Shown here: piece after piece, positions 1 through 7,563 of the stretch
Layout of the letters: each line of letters opens with the position of its first letter
Numbering within the stretch: position 1 is the first letter of the stretch
Origin: Flavobacterium branchiarum
GTDB lineage: Bacteria > Bacteroidota > Bacteroidia > Flavobacteriales > Flavobacteriaceae
Assembly (NCBI RefSeq): GCF_030409845.1
Contig: NZ_JAUFQQ010000005.1
Location: 1,240,001-1,304,000 of the forward strand
Direction: 5' to 3'
DNA length: 64,000 nucleotides
Made by a program: the position numbers and the translations under genes
The notes under the pieces: model-generated
Told to the model about the DNA's origin: nothing
Database searches by the model: none
Seen by the model: only the letters and a program-made list of their open reading frames with translations

Positions 1-150
1 ATTGTAAAACCAATAATGGAAAAAGTTAGAGCTTCAATCATAAAAGTTGGAAAAGCAAAAGGATTCCAATATGTTTTAGATGGTTCTACTCTTTTATTAG
101 CTGACGGACCAAACGTTACTGCTGATGTTAAAAAAGATTTAGGTTTCTAA
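1..150 (+). CDS. OmpH/Skp family periplasmic chaperone, C-terminal end (partial)
   Basis: Frame 1 is open from the first base to a TAA at 148-150 and encodes the last 49 residues of a protein ending in KKDLGF. The segment (positively charged helix, then GFQYVLDGST and a short acidic tail) matches the C-terminal part of OmpH/Skp proteins, which chaperone outer-membrane proteins in the periplasm. The 5' part lies outside the window. A strong terminator follows 20 bases later. Family assignment is from the C-terminal pattern only. Confidence 0.75.
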   Translation: MVKPIMEKVRASIIKVGKAKGFQYVLDGSTLLLADGPNVTADVKKDLGF

Positions 151-169
151 AAACTGCCTTCATAAAATA

Positions 170-212
170 AAAAAAACTGCTCGCCAATAAATGGTTCGAG
201 CAGTTTTTTTTT
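170..212 (+). terminator. Rho-independent terminator after the OmpH-like gene
   Basis: The stem arms ACTGCTCG (176-183) and CGAGCAGT (197-204) are perfectly complementary. An A-run precedes and a run of nine T follows, so it may act in both directions. It separates the OmpH-like gene from murI. Confidence 0.85.
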
Positions 213-283
213 ACACACTAAAATTTATTAAACTATACTAAAGAATCTTGAACAAAGCCTTTTTTTTGATTCTAAAAAATACT

Positions 284-291
284 TAACTTTG
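284..291 (+). promoter_or_regulatory. Bacteroidota -7 promoter box for murI
   Basis: TAACTTTG matches the Bacteroidota consensus TAnnTTTG and ends 5 bases before the murI ATG. Transcription would begin at or very near the start codon, giving a leaderless or nearly leaderless mRNA. A convincing -33 TTG at normal spacing is not seen. Confidence 0.55.
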
Positions 292-296
292 TTTTT

Positions 297-1073
297 ATGA
301 CAAACAACAATCCTATAGGTGTTTTCGATTCTGGCATTGGTGGTACTTCAATTTGGAGCGCAATCCATCAATTACTCCCAAATGAGAAAACTATTTATTT
401 AGCCGACAGTAAAAATGCTCCTTATGGTCAAAAAAGCAAAGATGAGATCATTTCTTTAAGCAAAAAAAACGTCGATTTTTTACTGGGCATGGATTGTAAA
501 TTGATTGTTATTGCATGCAATACTGCGACTACAAATGCAATTAAAGAATTAAGAGAACAATATACCATTCCGTTTATCGGAATTGAACCCGCTATAAAAC
601 CTGCCGCAATAAATTCAATAACTCATACTATTGGAATACTAGCTACTCAAGGTACTTTAAACAGTGCTCTTTTTAATAAAGCAACTGAAATGTATCAAGA
701 CGTTAAAATAATTGAACAAGTTGGTCATGGCTTAGTACAGTTAATTGAAAATGGAGATTTAAATTCTCCTGAAATGACACAACTGTTAGAATCTTATCTA
801 AAACCAATGATTGAGGCGAATATTGATTATTTAGTATTAGGGTGCAGTCATTACCCCTATCTAATCCCTCAGATAGAAAAAATTCTACCCAAACACATTC
901 ATATAATTGACTCTGGCGAAGCAGTAGCCAAACAAACCCAAAATATATTACAAAAGAAAGTTGGCTTAAATGATGGAGTAGCAACTGAACCTATATTTTA
1001 CAGCAATAGCAATCCGAAGGTTTTATCGGATATACTAGGTAATAAATACACCGTTTTAGAAAAAGATTTCTAA
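297..1073 (+). CDS. murI: Glutamate racemase
   Basis: Interconverts L- and D-glutamate in the cytoplasm, supplying D-Glu for peptidoglycan. The N-terminal GVFDSGIGG (Asp11) and the two catalytic cysteine motifs, ACNTATTNA (Cys74) and GCSHYPYL (Cys183), are all present. The 258-residue length is normal for the family. The ATG is preceded at once by a -7 box, which supports this start. It lies downstream of an OmpH-family gene and is separated from it by a terminator. Confidence 0.96.
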   Translation: MTNNNPIGVFDSGIGGTSIWSAIHQLLPNEKTIYLADSKNAPYGQKSKDEIISLSKKNVDFLLGMDCKLIVIACNTATTNAIKELREQYTIPFIGIEPAIKPAAINSITHTIGILATQGTLNSALFNKATEMYQDVKIIEQVGHGLVQLIENGDLNSPEMTQLLESYLKPMIEANIDYLVLGCSHYPYLIPQIEKILPKHIHIIDSGEAVAKQTQNILQKKVGLNDGVATEPIFYSNSNPKVLSDILGNKYTVLEKDF

Positions 1074-1194
1074 TAATTAATCGAATATTCTTAACAAACC
1101 ATATTTCGTCCAATGATAAATTGAGCGATAATTTGCGATATAAGAATTCCTACTATCGAAAGCCATAAAATACCTTCTTCAAAAGAAATTATAA

Positions 1195-1716
1195 TTATTC
1201 TTCTCCTTCCTTAAACCAGCTCGAATACATTACATAATTATTAGAAATGCGTTCAATTTCGCCAGCAAAATTAGACTGATCGATATCCTTTACCTTCTTA
1301 GCAGGTACTCCCGCATATATACTCCCTGAAGCTACTATTGTATTTTGAGTTACAACAGCACCTGCTGCAACAATAGCATTGCTCTCGACAATACAATTAT
1401 CCATTACAATTGCTCCCATTCCTATCAATACATTATCATGAATGGTACAACCATGAACAATCGCATTATGCCCTATAGAAACATTATTACCAATAATTGT
1501 TGGATGTTTTTGATAGGTACAATGAATAACAGCTCCATCTTGAATATTAACTTTATCACCTATTTTAATAAAATTAACATCACCTCTGATTACAGCATTG
1601 AACCAAACGCTACATGAATCTCCAAAAGAAACGTCTCCAACTATTGTAGCATTTTCGGCTACGTAGCAATCATTTGGAATATTAGGTGTTTTACCGTTTA
1701 CAGATTTTATCAACAT
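1195..1716 (-). CDS. Gamma-carbonic anhydrase family protein (left-handed beta-helix hexapeptide repeats)
   Basis: 173 residues made of hexapeptide repeats typical of the gamma-carbonic anhydrase/acyltransferase fold (YrdA/PaaY-like). The family's metal ligands and active-site residues are visible: Arg44 and Asp46 in FNAVIRGDV, His65, and His83/His88 in IGHNAIVHGC, suggesting a trimeric zinc or iron enzyme. Whether it hydrates CO2 or serves another role cannot be told from sequence. It is convergent with murI and lies 25 bases downstream of the start side of the PorP-like gene, with no clear promoter of its own. Confidence 0.9.
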   Translation of the reverse strand: MLIKSVNGKTPNIPNDCYVAENATIVGDVSFGDSCSVWFNAVIRGDVNFIKIGDKVNIQDGAVIHCTYQKHPTIIGNNVSIGHNAIVHGCTIHDNVLIGMGAIVMDNCIVESNAIVAAGAVVTQNTIVASGSIYAGVPAKKVKDIDQSNFAGEIERISNNYVMYSSWFKEGEE

Positions 1717-1741
1717 GTGTTTATTTTTTAAATGAATTTTA

Positions 1742-2728
1742 TTAATTTATTGCTGGGCAATCGCAATCATATTTTTCACGCTTACAAAATAAGTTAATTC
1801 CCAAAGTAATTTGATGGTATGCGCCATTGTCAAATTTCACATTACCTGTGACTTGTGAATACGTATAAGCAAACATAAAGTTCTTGTAGTTAACCCCCAA
1901 AATAGGTGTTATGTATTGTAATTTTTGAGTAGAAACTCCTGAACCATTATAATATTGAGCGCCATCTAAACTTCTTCTATAGGATAATCCAGCCCAAAGG
2001 TTACCAAAATCCATATTCTTATACGCTTTTAGATTAAAATCAATTAACTTTTCTTTTGTCTTATCAAACAATTGAAAAAGAACTGAAGGCTCCCATAATA
2101 ACTTTCTCTTATTTCCGAAAACATATCCTGCACTCAAAAGATATTTTCTGAGGTTATCACTTTCAAAATCGGTATATATTTGTCTTCTTGTCTCTACTGC
2201 ACCTTGAACTGTAGCGTGAGCATAAAAGTTTAAGAAATTATAGGAAGCACCAAAGTCAACATTAAAATAAGAATCTTTTTGTATGTTACCGAAAACAATC
2301 GGATCAAATTCTCCAAATGAAGTTTCATCTAACTGGTTCTGAATTACTCCTGCATTGATACCAAACGACAGCTGATTTAAATCTATTTCATTTCTCGAAA
2401 AAAGAATATGATACGCATAAGTAAGTTTGATTCCTTTTTGAGAATGATACCCGTTTTTATCATTAAAAAGTATAACCCCTGCCCCTGATCGATCACCAAT
2501 ACGACCGTTAAAACTTAAAGTCTGAAGTGCTGGTGCATCTTCTTGACCAAACCATTGCTTACGCGCTGTTAATCTTAATTTTGCACAATTTGCCGCTCCC
2601 GCCATTGAAGGGTGTATTAAATAATAATTATCCGATAAATAATCAGAATAAACCGGAATTCCTTCTTGAGAATATGAGTATGAAAATATAAATAAAAGAA
2701 AAACTGAATATTTAATTTTAGAATACAT
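1742..2728 (-). CDS. PorP/SprF family type IX secretion-associated outer-membrane protein
   Basis: 328 residues with a signal peptide ending in SYSQ, then YSDYLSDNYYLIHPSMAGA, the N-terminal signature of PorP/SprF proteins (the family begins with Q.sxY..n...iNPayaG). The rest is alternating beta-strand sequence suggesting an outer-membrane barrel. SprF-like proteins help individual type IX secretion substrates with type B C-terminal domains reach the surface. Here no such substrate lies next to the gene, so its partner is unknown. It ends in a Cys-rich tail (CKREKYDCDCPAIN). A second paralogue sits at 35431-36342. Confidence 0.88.
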   Translation of the reverse strand: MYSKIKYSVFLLFIFSYSYSQEGIPVYSDYLSDNYYLIHPSMAGAANCAKLRLTARKQWFGQEDAPALQTLSFNGRIGDRSGAGVILFNDKNGYHSQKGIKLTYAYHILFSRNEIDLNQLSFGINAGVIQNQLDETSFGEFDPIVFGNIQKDSYFNVDFGASYNFLNFYAHATVQGAVETRRQIYTDFESDNLRKYLLSAGYVFGNKRKLLWEPSVLFQLFDKTKEKLIDFNLKAYKNMDFGNLWAGLSYRRSLDGAQYYNGSGVSTQKLQYITPILGVNYKNFMFAYTYSQVTGNVKFDNGAYHQITLGINLFCKREKYDCDCPAIN

Positions 2729-2866
2729 TAAAAGTAGCTTTGTTTAAATAGATGTTAAAAACTTATATCGCTAATACACATTGGCAACTATTAGTGAGAT
2801 ACAGAAAATAATACGTTATTTTTATATTAAAAATCAAATATAACTATTAGTAGAAAATAACTTTAG

Positions 2867-2874
2867 TAAATTTG
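2867..2874 (+). promoter_or_regulatory. -7 promoter box for the Nfu gene
   Basis: TAAATTTG fits TAnnTTTG and lies 17 bases upstream of the ATG at 2892, in the intergenic region shared with the divergent PorP-like gene. Confidence 0.5.
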
Positions 2875-2891
2875 TGGAAAATTACTAAATC

Positions 2892-3791
2892 ATGACAAAA
2901 CTCACTATAAAAGAAACGCAAAACCCTGCTATATTAAAATTTGAATTCCCAGACTTTATTACTAAGAATGAGAGCTTTGAATTTAAAAACATTGATGAAG
3001 CTAAAAACTCTCCACTAGCACAAAAATTATTTTATTTACCGTTCGTAAAAACAGTATATATTTCAGGTAATTTTATTGCTATCGAAAGATATAATATTGT
3101 TGAATGGGATGATGTAAAAGAAGCAGTGGTAGAACAAATTGAAACATTTGTAAACGATGGTGGTACAATTCTATCTATTGATGAAAACAAGCCTAAGAAG
3201 CAACCTATAACTGTTTATGGCGAATCAACTCCAAATCCTGCAGCTCTAAAATTTGTAGTAAGCAGAATGTTGACAAAAAATGCAATTGAATACAAAAACA
3301 TTGACCAAACTGCCTCTTCTCCACTAGCTAAAGAATTATTTAAATTCCCTTACGTAAAAGAGATTTTTATCGATGAAAACTACATCTCAGTAACTAAATA
3401 TGAAATTAATGATTGGCAAGAAATCACTCTTGAGATAAGAACTTTCATTAAACAATATATTGAAAATGGAGGAACGGTTCTAGACGAAAGTTTAATCGAA
3501 GTAGCAACAAAAAATGATGTCACTAAAGATGAAGCTTTTGATAAATTAGATACTACTTCTCAACAAATTATAAATATCCTAGAAGAGTATGTAAAACCTG
3601 CTGTAGCTGCAGATGGTGGAAATATTGCTTTTGATTCTTATAATGATACTGACAAAACTGTAAAAGTGATTTTACAAGGAGCATGTAGCGGTTGCCCTTC
3701 ATCAACATTTACACTAAAAAGCGGTATAGAGAACATGCTAAAAAGCATGCTAAATGACGAAAATATTAAAGTAGAAGCCGTAAATGCTTAA
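2892..3791 (+). CDS. NifU/Nfu family Fe-S cluster scaffold with two Nfu N-terminal domains
   Basis: 299 residues. Two tandem Nfu_N-type domains are visible (about 8-95 and 108-197), each with (N)PA-LKF, an N-I-D-..-SPLA..LF motif, and an FV/FI...NGG end. They are followed by a NifU C-terminal domain (about 222-298) with the cluster-binding GACSGCPSS (Cys265, Cys268). Nfu proteins carry a 4Fe-4S cluster and deliver it to client enzymes in the cytoplasm. The gene stands alone, with a -7 box upstream and a terminator downstream. Confidence 0.93.
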   Translation: MTKLTIKETQNPAILKFEFPDFITKNESFEFKNIDEAKNSPLAQKLFYLPFVKTVYISGNFIAIERYNIVEWDDVKEAVVEQIETFVNDGGTILSIDENKPKKQPITVYGESTPNPAALKFVVSRMLTKNAIEYKNIDQTASSPLAKELFKFPYVKEIFIDENYISVTKYEINDWQEITLEIRTFIKQYIENGGTVLDESLIEVATKNDVTKDEAFDKLDTTSQQIINILEEYVKPAVAADGGNIAFDSYNDTDKTVKVILQGACSGCPSSTFTLKSGIENMLKSMLNDENIKVEAVNA

Positions 3792-3811
3792 CCAACTTTT
3801 ATAACAATTTT

Positions 3812-3844
3812 AAAAGGCGCTTCACAGAAAGCGTCTTTTTTTTT
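3812..3844 (+). terminator. Rho-independent terminator after the Nfu gene
   Basis: AGGCGCTT pairs with AAGCGTCT (one G-U pair) around a short loop and is followed by nine or more T. Confidence 0.8.
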
Positions 3845-3963
3845 ACAAAAGCAAAAAAAATAAATCCAAATTACTTACTGTCAGTAAATTATAACTAATC
3901 CGTTAGCGTATTTCTTAAAAAAAAGATTAATATTGCATCCTATACTAACCAATAAGAACTATT

Positions 3964-4605
3964 ATGGGATTATCATCATTTTTTAAGAATTTATTTGGCA
4001 CAGCTAAAGAGTCGGCTACTGAATTAGCAAATCAAGCCGAAAACACATTTGAGCAAGCTAAAGAAGCTGCCGCACCATACATTGAAAAAGCGGAAACATT
4101 AGCCGAAGAAACAATCGAAAAAGTTAAGGAGGTATCTACTCCCTATCTTGAAAAAGCGGAAACATTTGCCGAAGAAACTATTGCCAAAGCCAAAGAAGTA
4201 GCTGCACCACATCTTGAAAAAGCAGAAACATTTGCTGGAGAAACCATAGAAAAAGTTAAAGAAGTAGCGGCTCCGTATCTTGAAAAAGCAGAAACATTAG
4301 CTGAAGAAACTATAGATAAGGTCAAAGAAGTAGCGGCTCCATATCTTGAAAAAACGGAAACAGTAACTGGAGAAACCATAGAAAAAGTAAAAGAAGTAGC
4401 TGCCCCTATATTAAATGATGCTGAAGAAAAAGTAGATCAAGCAAAAGATACTGTTGAGGAACTTACTGAAAAAGCTTCAGATGGTTTAAACAAAGTAATT
4501 GAGACTGTAAAGGAAAAAGCAAATACTACTACAATTACAGAAAAAGCAAAAGCGCTCGCTACTGACGCCATAAATGAAGCATCAGACGAATCCTTAAATA
4601 AATAG
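3964..4605 (+). CDS. Alanine/lysine/glutamate-rich protein with five 22-residue helical repeats
   Basis: 213 residues, no signal peptide. An N-terminal amphipathic stretch (MGLSSFFKNLFG) is followed by five tandem 22-residue repeats (residues 36-145) built on AAPYLEKAETLAEETIEKVK, then a further charged helix to residue 213. The repeat matches two 11-residue turns, as in LEA-type or apolipoprotein-like amphipathic helices, and there is no Cys or Trp. Proteins of this kind are often linked to stress or desiccation tolerance or coat membranes or lipid droplets, but no function is shown here. It sits alone just upstream of an MscS channel and a terminator, so an osmotic-stress role is a guess from context. 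Confidence 0.75.
   Translation: MGLSSFFKNLFGTAKESATELANQAENTFEQAKEAAAPYIEKAETLAEETIEKVKEVSTPYLEKAETFAEETIAKAKEVAAPHLEKAETFAGETIEKVKEVAAPYLEKAETLAEETIDKVKEVAAPYLEKTETVTGETIEKVKEVAAPILNDAEEKVDQAKDTVEELTEKASDGLNKVIETVKEKANTTTITEKAKALATDAINEASDESLNK
4069..4398 (+). repeat. 66-bp coding tandem repeat, five copies
   Basis: Five in-frame 66-base units encode the 22-residue helical repeat of the protein at 3964-4605. Copies differ at many synonymous and a few amino-acid positions (Y/H, L/F, E/G, A/T), so the array is older and more diverged than the adhesin arrays further along. Confidence 0.85.
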
Positions 4606-4648
4606 TTAAAGATAATAGTAATGTTTATTAATAAAAATAATTAATCTT

Positions 4649-4656
4649 TATCTTTG
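4649..4656 (+). promoter_or_regulatory. Possible -7 promoter box for mscS
   Basis: TATCTTTG fits TAnnTTTG and lies upstream of both the hairpin at 4671-4696 and the mscS ATG at 4707. If it is used, the hairpin would lie in the mscS leader. No clear -33 element. Confidence 0.4.
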
Positions 4657-4670
4657 CCTAACTAATTTAG

Positions 4671-4696
4671 ACCTTCTCATCGAGAAGGTTTTTTTA
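4671..4696 (+). terminator. Hairpin plus T-tract between the repeat protein and mscS
   Basis: ACCTTCTC (4671-4678) and GAGAAGGT (4682-4689) form a perfect 8-bp stem with a 3-base loop, followed by seven T. It is most simply the terminator of the gene at 3964-4605. It ends only 10 bases before the mscS ATG, downstream of a possible mscS promoter, so it could also act as an attenuator. Confidence 0.75.
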
Positions 4697-4706
4697 TACT
4701 AAAAAA

Positions 4707-5519
4707 ATGAATCTAAATCCCGATCAAATTAGCGGTTACGTTAACCAATTTATCCAAGTATTAGTTGATTATTCTCCTAAACTAATATCTGCCTTTCTTA
4801 TTCTATTCATAGGGCTTTATATTATTCGTTTTGTCAATAGACTAATACGTCGTATAATGGAGAAAAGAAACTTGGACCCTACCCTAACTAACTTTCTAGG
4901 TGATATTTTATTATGGGCCTTAAGAATATTACTATTTGTATCATTTATTTCTAAACTAGGAATAGAAACATCGTCATTTGTTGCCATATTAGGAGCAATG
5001 GGTCTTGCTATTGGTTTGTCTCTTCAGGGATCTCTTTCTAATTTTGCTGGAGGTATGCTTATTATTCTTTTCAAGCCTTTTAAAGTTGGAGATACTATTG
5101 AAGCACAAGGCATTGTAGCAACTGTATCTGAAATACAGATATTTGTGACTAAATTATTTACTGCAAACAATCAAACGGTATTTATACCAAACGGAGCTTT
5201 ATCTAATAACACAATTATTAATTACTCAATGCAAGGAGAACGTAGAGCCGACTTAACATTTGCAGTTGCTTATGATGCAGATATTAAAAAAGCCAAAGAT
5301 ATTCTTGAGAAAATTTTAAAGGATAATCCAAACGTGCTTAAGAATCCTACACCAGAAGTTTTTGTAAAAAACTTAACAAGTAGTTCTGTAGAATTTGCTG
5401 TACGCCCTTGGGCAAAAAAAGAAAATTACGGAACCGTTTTTTCTCAAACTCTAGAAGATTGCAAAATTGCTCTGGACGAAGCTGGAATTGCTATCCAACC
5501 TTACACATTACAAAAATAA
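4707..5519 (+). CDS. mscS: MscS-family small-conductance mechanosensitive channel
   Basis: 270 residues. Three N-terminal membrane helices (about 18-40, 60-83, 89-112) end in the pore-lining Gly/Ala-rich TM3 (LGAMGLAIGLSLQGSLSNFA). The MscS beta domain follows (PFKVGDTIEAQG, FIPNGALSNNTIINYS), then the alpha/beta C-terminal domain. The family opens under membrane tension to release solutes on osmotic downshift. The length is close to E. coli MscS (286). It lies in the inner membrane, and no partner gene is needed. Confidence 0.95.
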   Translation: MNLNPDQISGYVNQFIQVLVDYSPKLISAFLILFIGLYIIRFVNRLIRRIMEKRNLDPTLTNFLGDILLWALRILLFVSFISKLGIETSSFVAILGAMGLAIGLSLQGSLSNFAGGMLIILFKPFKVGDTIEAQGIVATVSEIQIFVTKLFTANNQTVFIPNGALSNNTIINYSMQGERRADLTFAVAYDADIKKAKDILEKILKDNPNVLKNPTPEVFVKNLTSSSVEFAVRPWAKKENYGTVFSQTLEDCKIALDEAGIAIQPYTLQK

Positions 5520-5528
5520 GATAACTTT

Positions 5529-6200
5529 TTATTGTTTTTTAGAAGTAGTAATTATAAAGTCTTTTAAATAATACGGTTCAAAATAAGCGACATCTATAGT
5601 GTCGCTTTTTTTGTATTTATCATAACTTATAATACTCATTTCTTTTGCTGAAGGATATTTAATATCTTCCAGAAAAATAAAATTTTCTTTTGTTAAAACT
5701 GCTTTACATTTTTCAGCACAATCACCCACGAAATAAAGTGTTTCGTTGAATTCCTCAAAAGAATTTTCGGTAATTATTTCAGCTAAAATTTCTCTTTGTT
5801 TTTCAAACTTTGCATTAAATACAGCACTATATACTTCCATACGTCTAGCATCTAGCATCGGAACAATTAAACCGTCACTAATCTTTGCTTGAGAAGCCAA
5901 TGATTGCAATGTATCAACTGCTATTAACGGAATCTCTAATGCAAAACACAATCCTTTTGCTGCCGAAACCCCGATACGTAATCCTGTATAAGAACCTGGG
6001 CCTTGACTAACTGCAATTGCAACTAAATCTTGAAAAGAAATACCGGCTTCTTGAATACATTCTTCGATAAATACATGTAATCTTTCTGCGTGAGAATACC
6101 CTTCATCAGAGATTTCTTTACACAAAATTATTTCTCCTTCATTTGCTAAAGCAACAGAACAGTTCTTTGTAGCAGTTTCAATATTAAGAATATAAGCCAA
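5529..6200 (-). CDS. tsaB: tRNA threonylcarbamoyladenosine biosynthesis protein TsaB
   Basis: Partner of TsaD (with TsaE) in forming t6A37 on tRNAs that read ANN codons; cytoplasmic. The ASKHA-fold start AYILNIETATKNCSVALA and the SQGPGSYTGLRIGVSAAKGL loop are diagnostic. The longest frame opens with TTG at 6233, but that codon lies in the terminator stem of the upstream operon. The TTG at 6200 gives a conventional N terminus (223 residues), and no ATG is available near it. It is convergent with mscS. Confidence 0.93.
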   Translation of the reverse strand: MAYILNIETATKNCSVALANEGEIILCKEISDEGYSHAERLHVFIEECIQEAGISFQDLVAIAVSQGPGSYTGLRIGVSAAKGLCFALEIPLIAVDTLQSLASQAKISDGLIVPMLDARRMEVYSAVFNAKFEKQREILAEIITENSFEEFNETLYFVGDCAEKCKAVLTKENFIFLEDIKYPSAKEMSIISYDKYKKSDTIDVAYFEPYYLKDFIITTSKKQ

Positions 6201-6223
6201 ACTAATTTTATATTTTATGGGAA

Positions 6224-6260
6224 CAAAAAACAATCTAGTCCTATCATAGAACTAGATTGT
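6224..6260 (-). terminator. Terminator of the efflux operon
   Basis: Perfect 10-bp inverted repeat ACAATCTAGT (6230-6239) / ACTAGATTGT (6251-6260) with an 11-base loop. Read on the minus strand it is followed by a T-run. It lies between the last efflux gene and tsaB. Confidence 0.85.
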
Positions 6261-6270
6261 CTTGTCATTA

Positions 6271-7557
6271 TTATTTTTTTACTTTTTCAGATTTAAGACT
6301 AACTTTATCACCTGAGTTCAAATCTTTAGAAACTGTTGTGTACGGTCCTGTTATTACCATATCTCCAGCCTTAAGTCCTGACATCACTTCGATATTTGTA
6401 TCGTCTTGAATTCCTGTTTTTATGATTCTAATTTTAGCTTTATCTCCGTCTTTAACAAAAACACATTCGAATTTTTTGTCATTTTTAGGAGCTATTTTTT
6501 TATCATTAGGATCTTCGATTTTAATTTCTTTTACTGCTGTAGTATCCGATTTTACAACTACTGAACTTATAGGCACTGCTAGAACATTCTTTTTTGTATT
6601 TGTAATAATATCAACCGTAGCAGTCATCCCTGGTCTAAAAGGAGAATATGCTTCTGGCTTTCCTTCTATTAAATCTTGATAAGACTCTTTTAAGATTCTA
6701 ACTTTAACTTTAAAATTAGTTACCTGATCAGATGTTAAAGTACTACTTGCTGAATTAGAAATACTAGTTACTATACCTTTAAATTGTTTTTTTAGGTAAG
6801 CATCTACTTCTACATTTGCTTCGTCTCCAACTTTAATTTTCACAATATCATTTTCGTTTACATCTACTTCAACTTCCATGTTGTTTAAGTTTGCAACTCT
6901 TAAAATTTCGGTTCCTGCCATTTGTTGGGTTCCTAAAACTCGCTCTCCAAGTTCAACATTAAGTACTGATATTGTTCCATCTGCAGGAGCATAAATAGTA
7001 GTACGTCTTAAATTATCCTTAGCTTCAATTACAGATGCTTCAGCACTTTGTACTGCAAAATAAGCGTTTTGTTTGGTTGCTTTTGCAACTTCAAAAGATG
7101 CAACTACTTTATCCCAATCAGACTTAGAAATTATTCCTTTCTCAAATAACTTTTTATTTCTATCATAATTAGCCTTTGCTTCTTTAAGAGAAGCATCTGC
7201 TTGACTTAAACTAGCTTTAGTTCCTGACAAATTAGAGACTGTTCGGTTGAAACTAGAGGTATATAAATCAGGATTTATTTTTACCAACAAATCTCCTTTC
7301 TTAACAACTTGCCCTTCTTTAACATTAAGTGCAATAATTTCTCCCGAAACTTCAGATGAGATTTTCACTTCTATTTCAGGCTGAATTTTTCCTGTTGCCG
7401 AAACAGTTTCTACAATAGTTGACGCTACTACTTTTGCAACTTCTACTTCTGTACCAGCATCTTTATTTCCTATTACTCCCGCTTTCGAAAATCCTATCAA
7501 GGCCGCAATGATTATAACGACACCTCCTAATAAAAAGTAAATTGTTTTTTTTGACAT
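6271..7557 (-). CDS. Periplasmic adaptor subunit (HlyD/MacA type), second copy in the efflux operon
   Basis: 428 residues. An N-terminal membrane anchor (about 5-27) is followed by a barrel-sandwich (lipoyl-like) half with SGEIIALNVKEGQVVKKGDLL, a long alpha-hairpin (about 105-185), the returning lipoyl half (YAPADGTISVLNVELGERV) and beta-barrel/membrane-proximal domains ending in GLKAGDMVITGP. This is the adaptor that bridges an inner-membrane pump and TolC. It is the last gene of the operon, 6 bases after tolC, and is one of two adaptors encoded here (the other is 9096-10211). Confidence 0.93.
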   Translation of the reverse strand: MSKKTIYFLLGGVVIIIAALIGFSKAGVIGNKDAGTEVEVAKVVASTIVETVSATGKIQPEIEVKISSEVSGEIIALNVKEGQVVKKGDLLVKINPDLYTSSFNRTVSNLSGTKASLSQADASLKEAKANYDRNKKLFEKGIISKSDWDKVVASFEVAKATKQNAYFAVQSAEASVIEAKDNLRRTTIYAPADGTISVLNVELGERVLGTQQMAGTEILRVANLNNMEVEVDVNENDIVKIKVGDEANVEVDAYLKKQFKGIVTSISNSASSTLTSDQVTNFKVKVRILKESYQDLIEGKPEAYSPFRPGMTATVDIITNTKKNVLAVPISSVVVKSDTTAVKEIKIEDPNDKKIAPKNDKKFECVFVKDGDKAKIRIIKTGIQDDTNIEVMSGLKAGDMVITGPYTTVSKDLNSGDKVSLKSEKVKK

Positions 7558-7563
7558 AATAAA

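Noticed and set aside
1082..1194. Minus-strand hydrophobic peptide (ending AQFIIGRNMVC) after the gamma-carbonic anhydrase gene
   Set aside because: It reads like a single membrane helix, but there is no ATG, GTG or TTG start in frame after the preceding stop.
5520..5545. Possible bidirectional terminator between mscS and tsaB
   Set aside because: The inverted repeat here is imperfect and almost wholly A/T, too weak to call.
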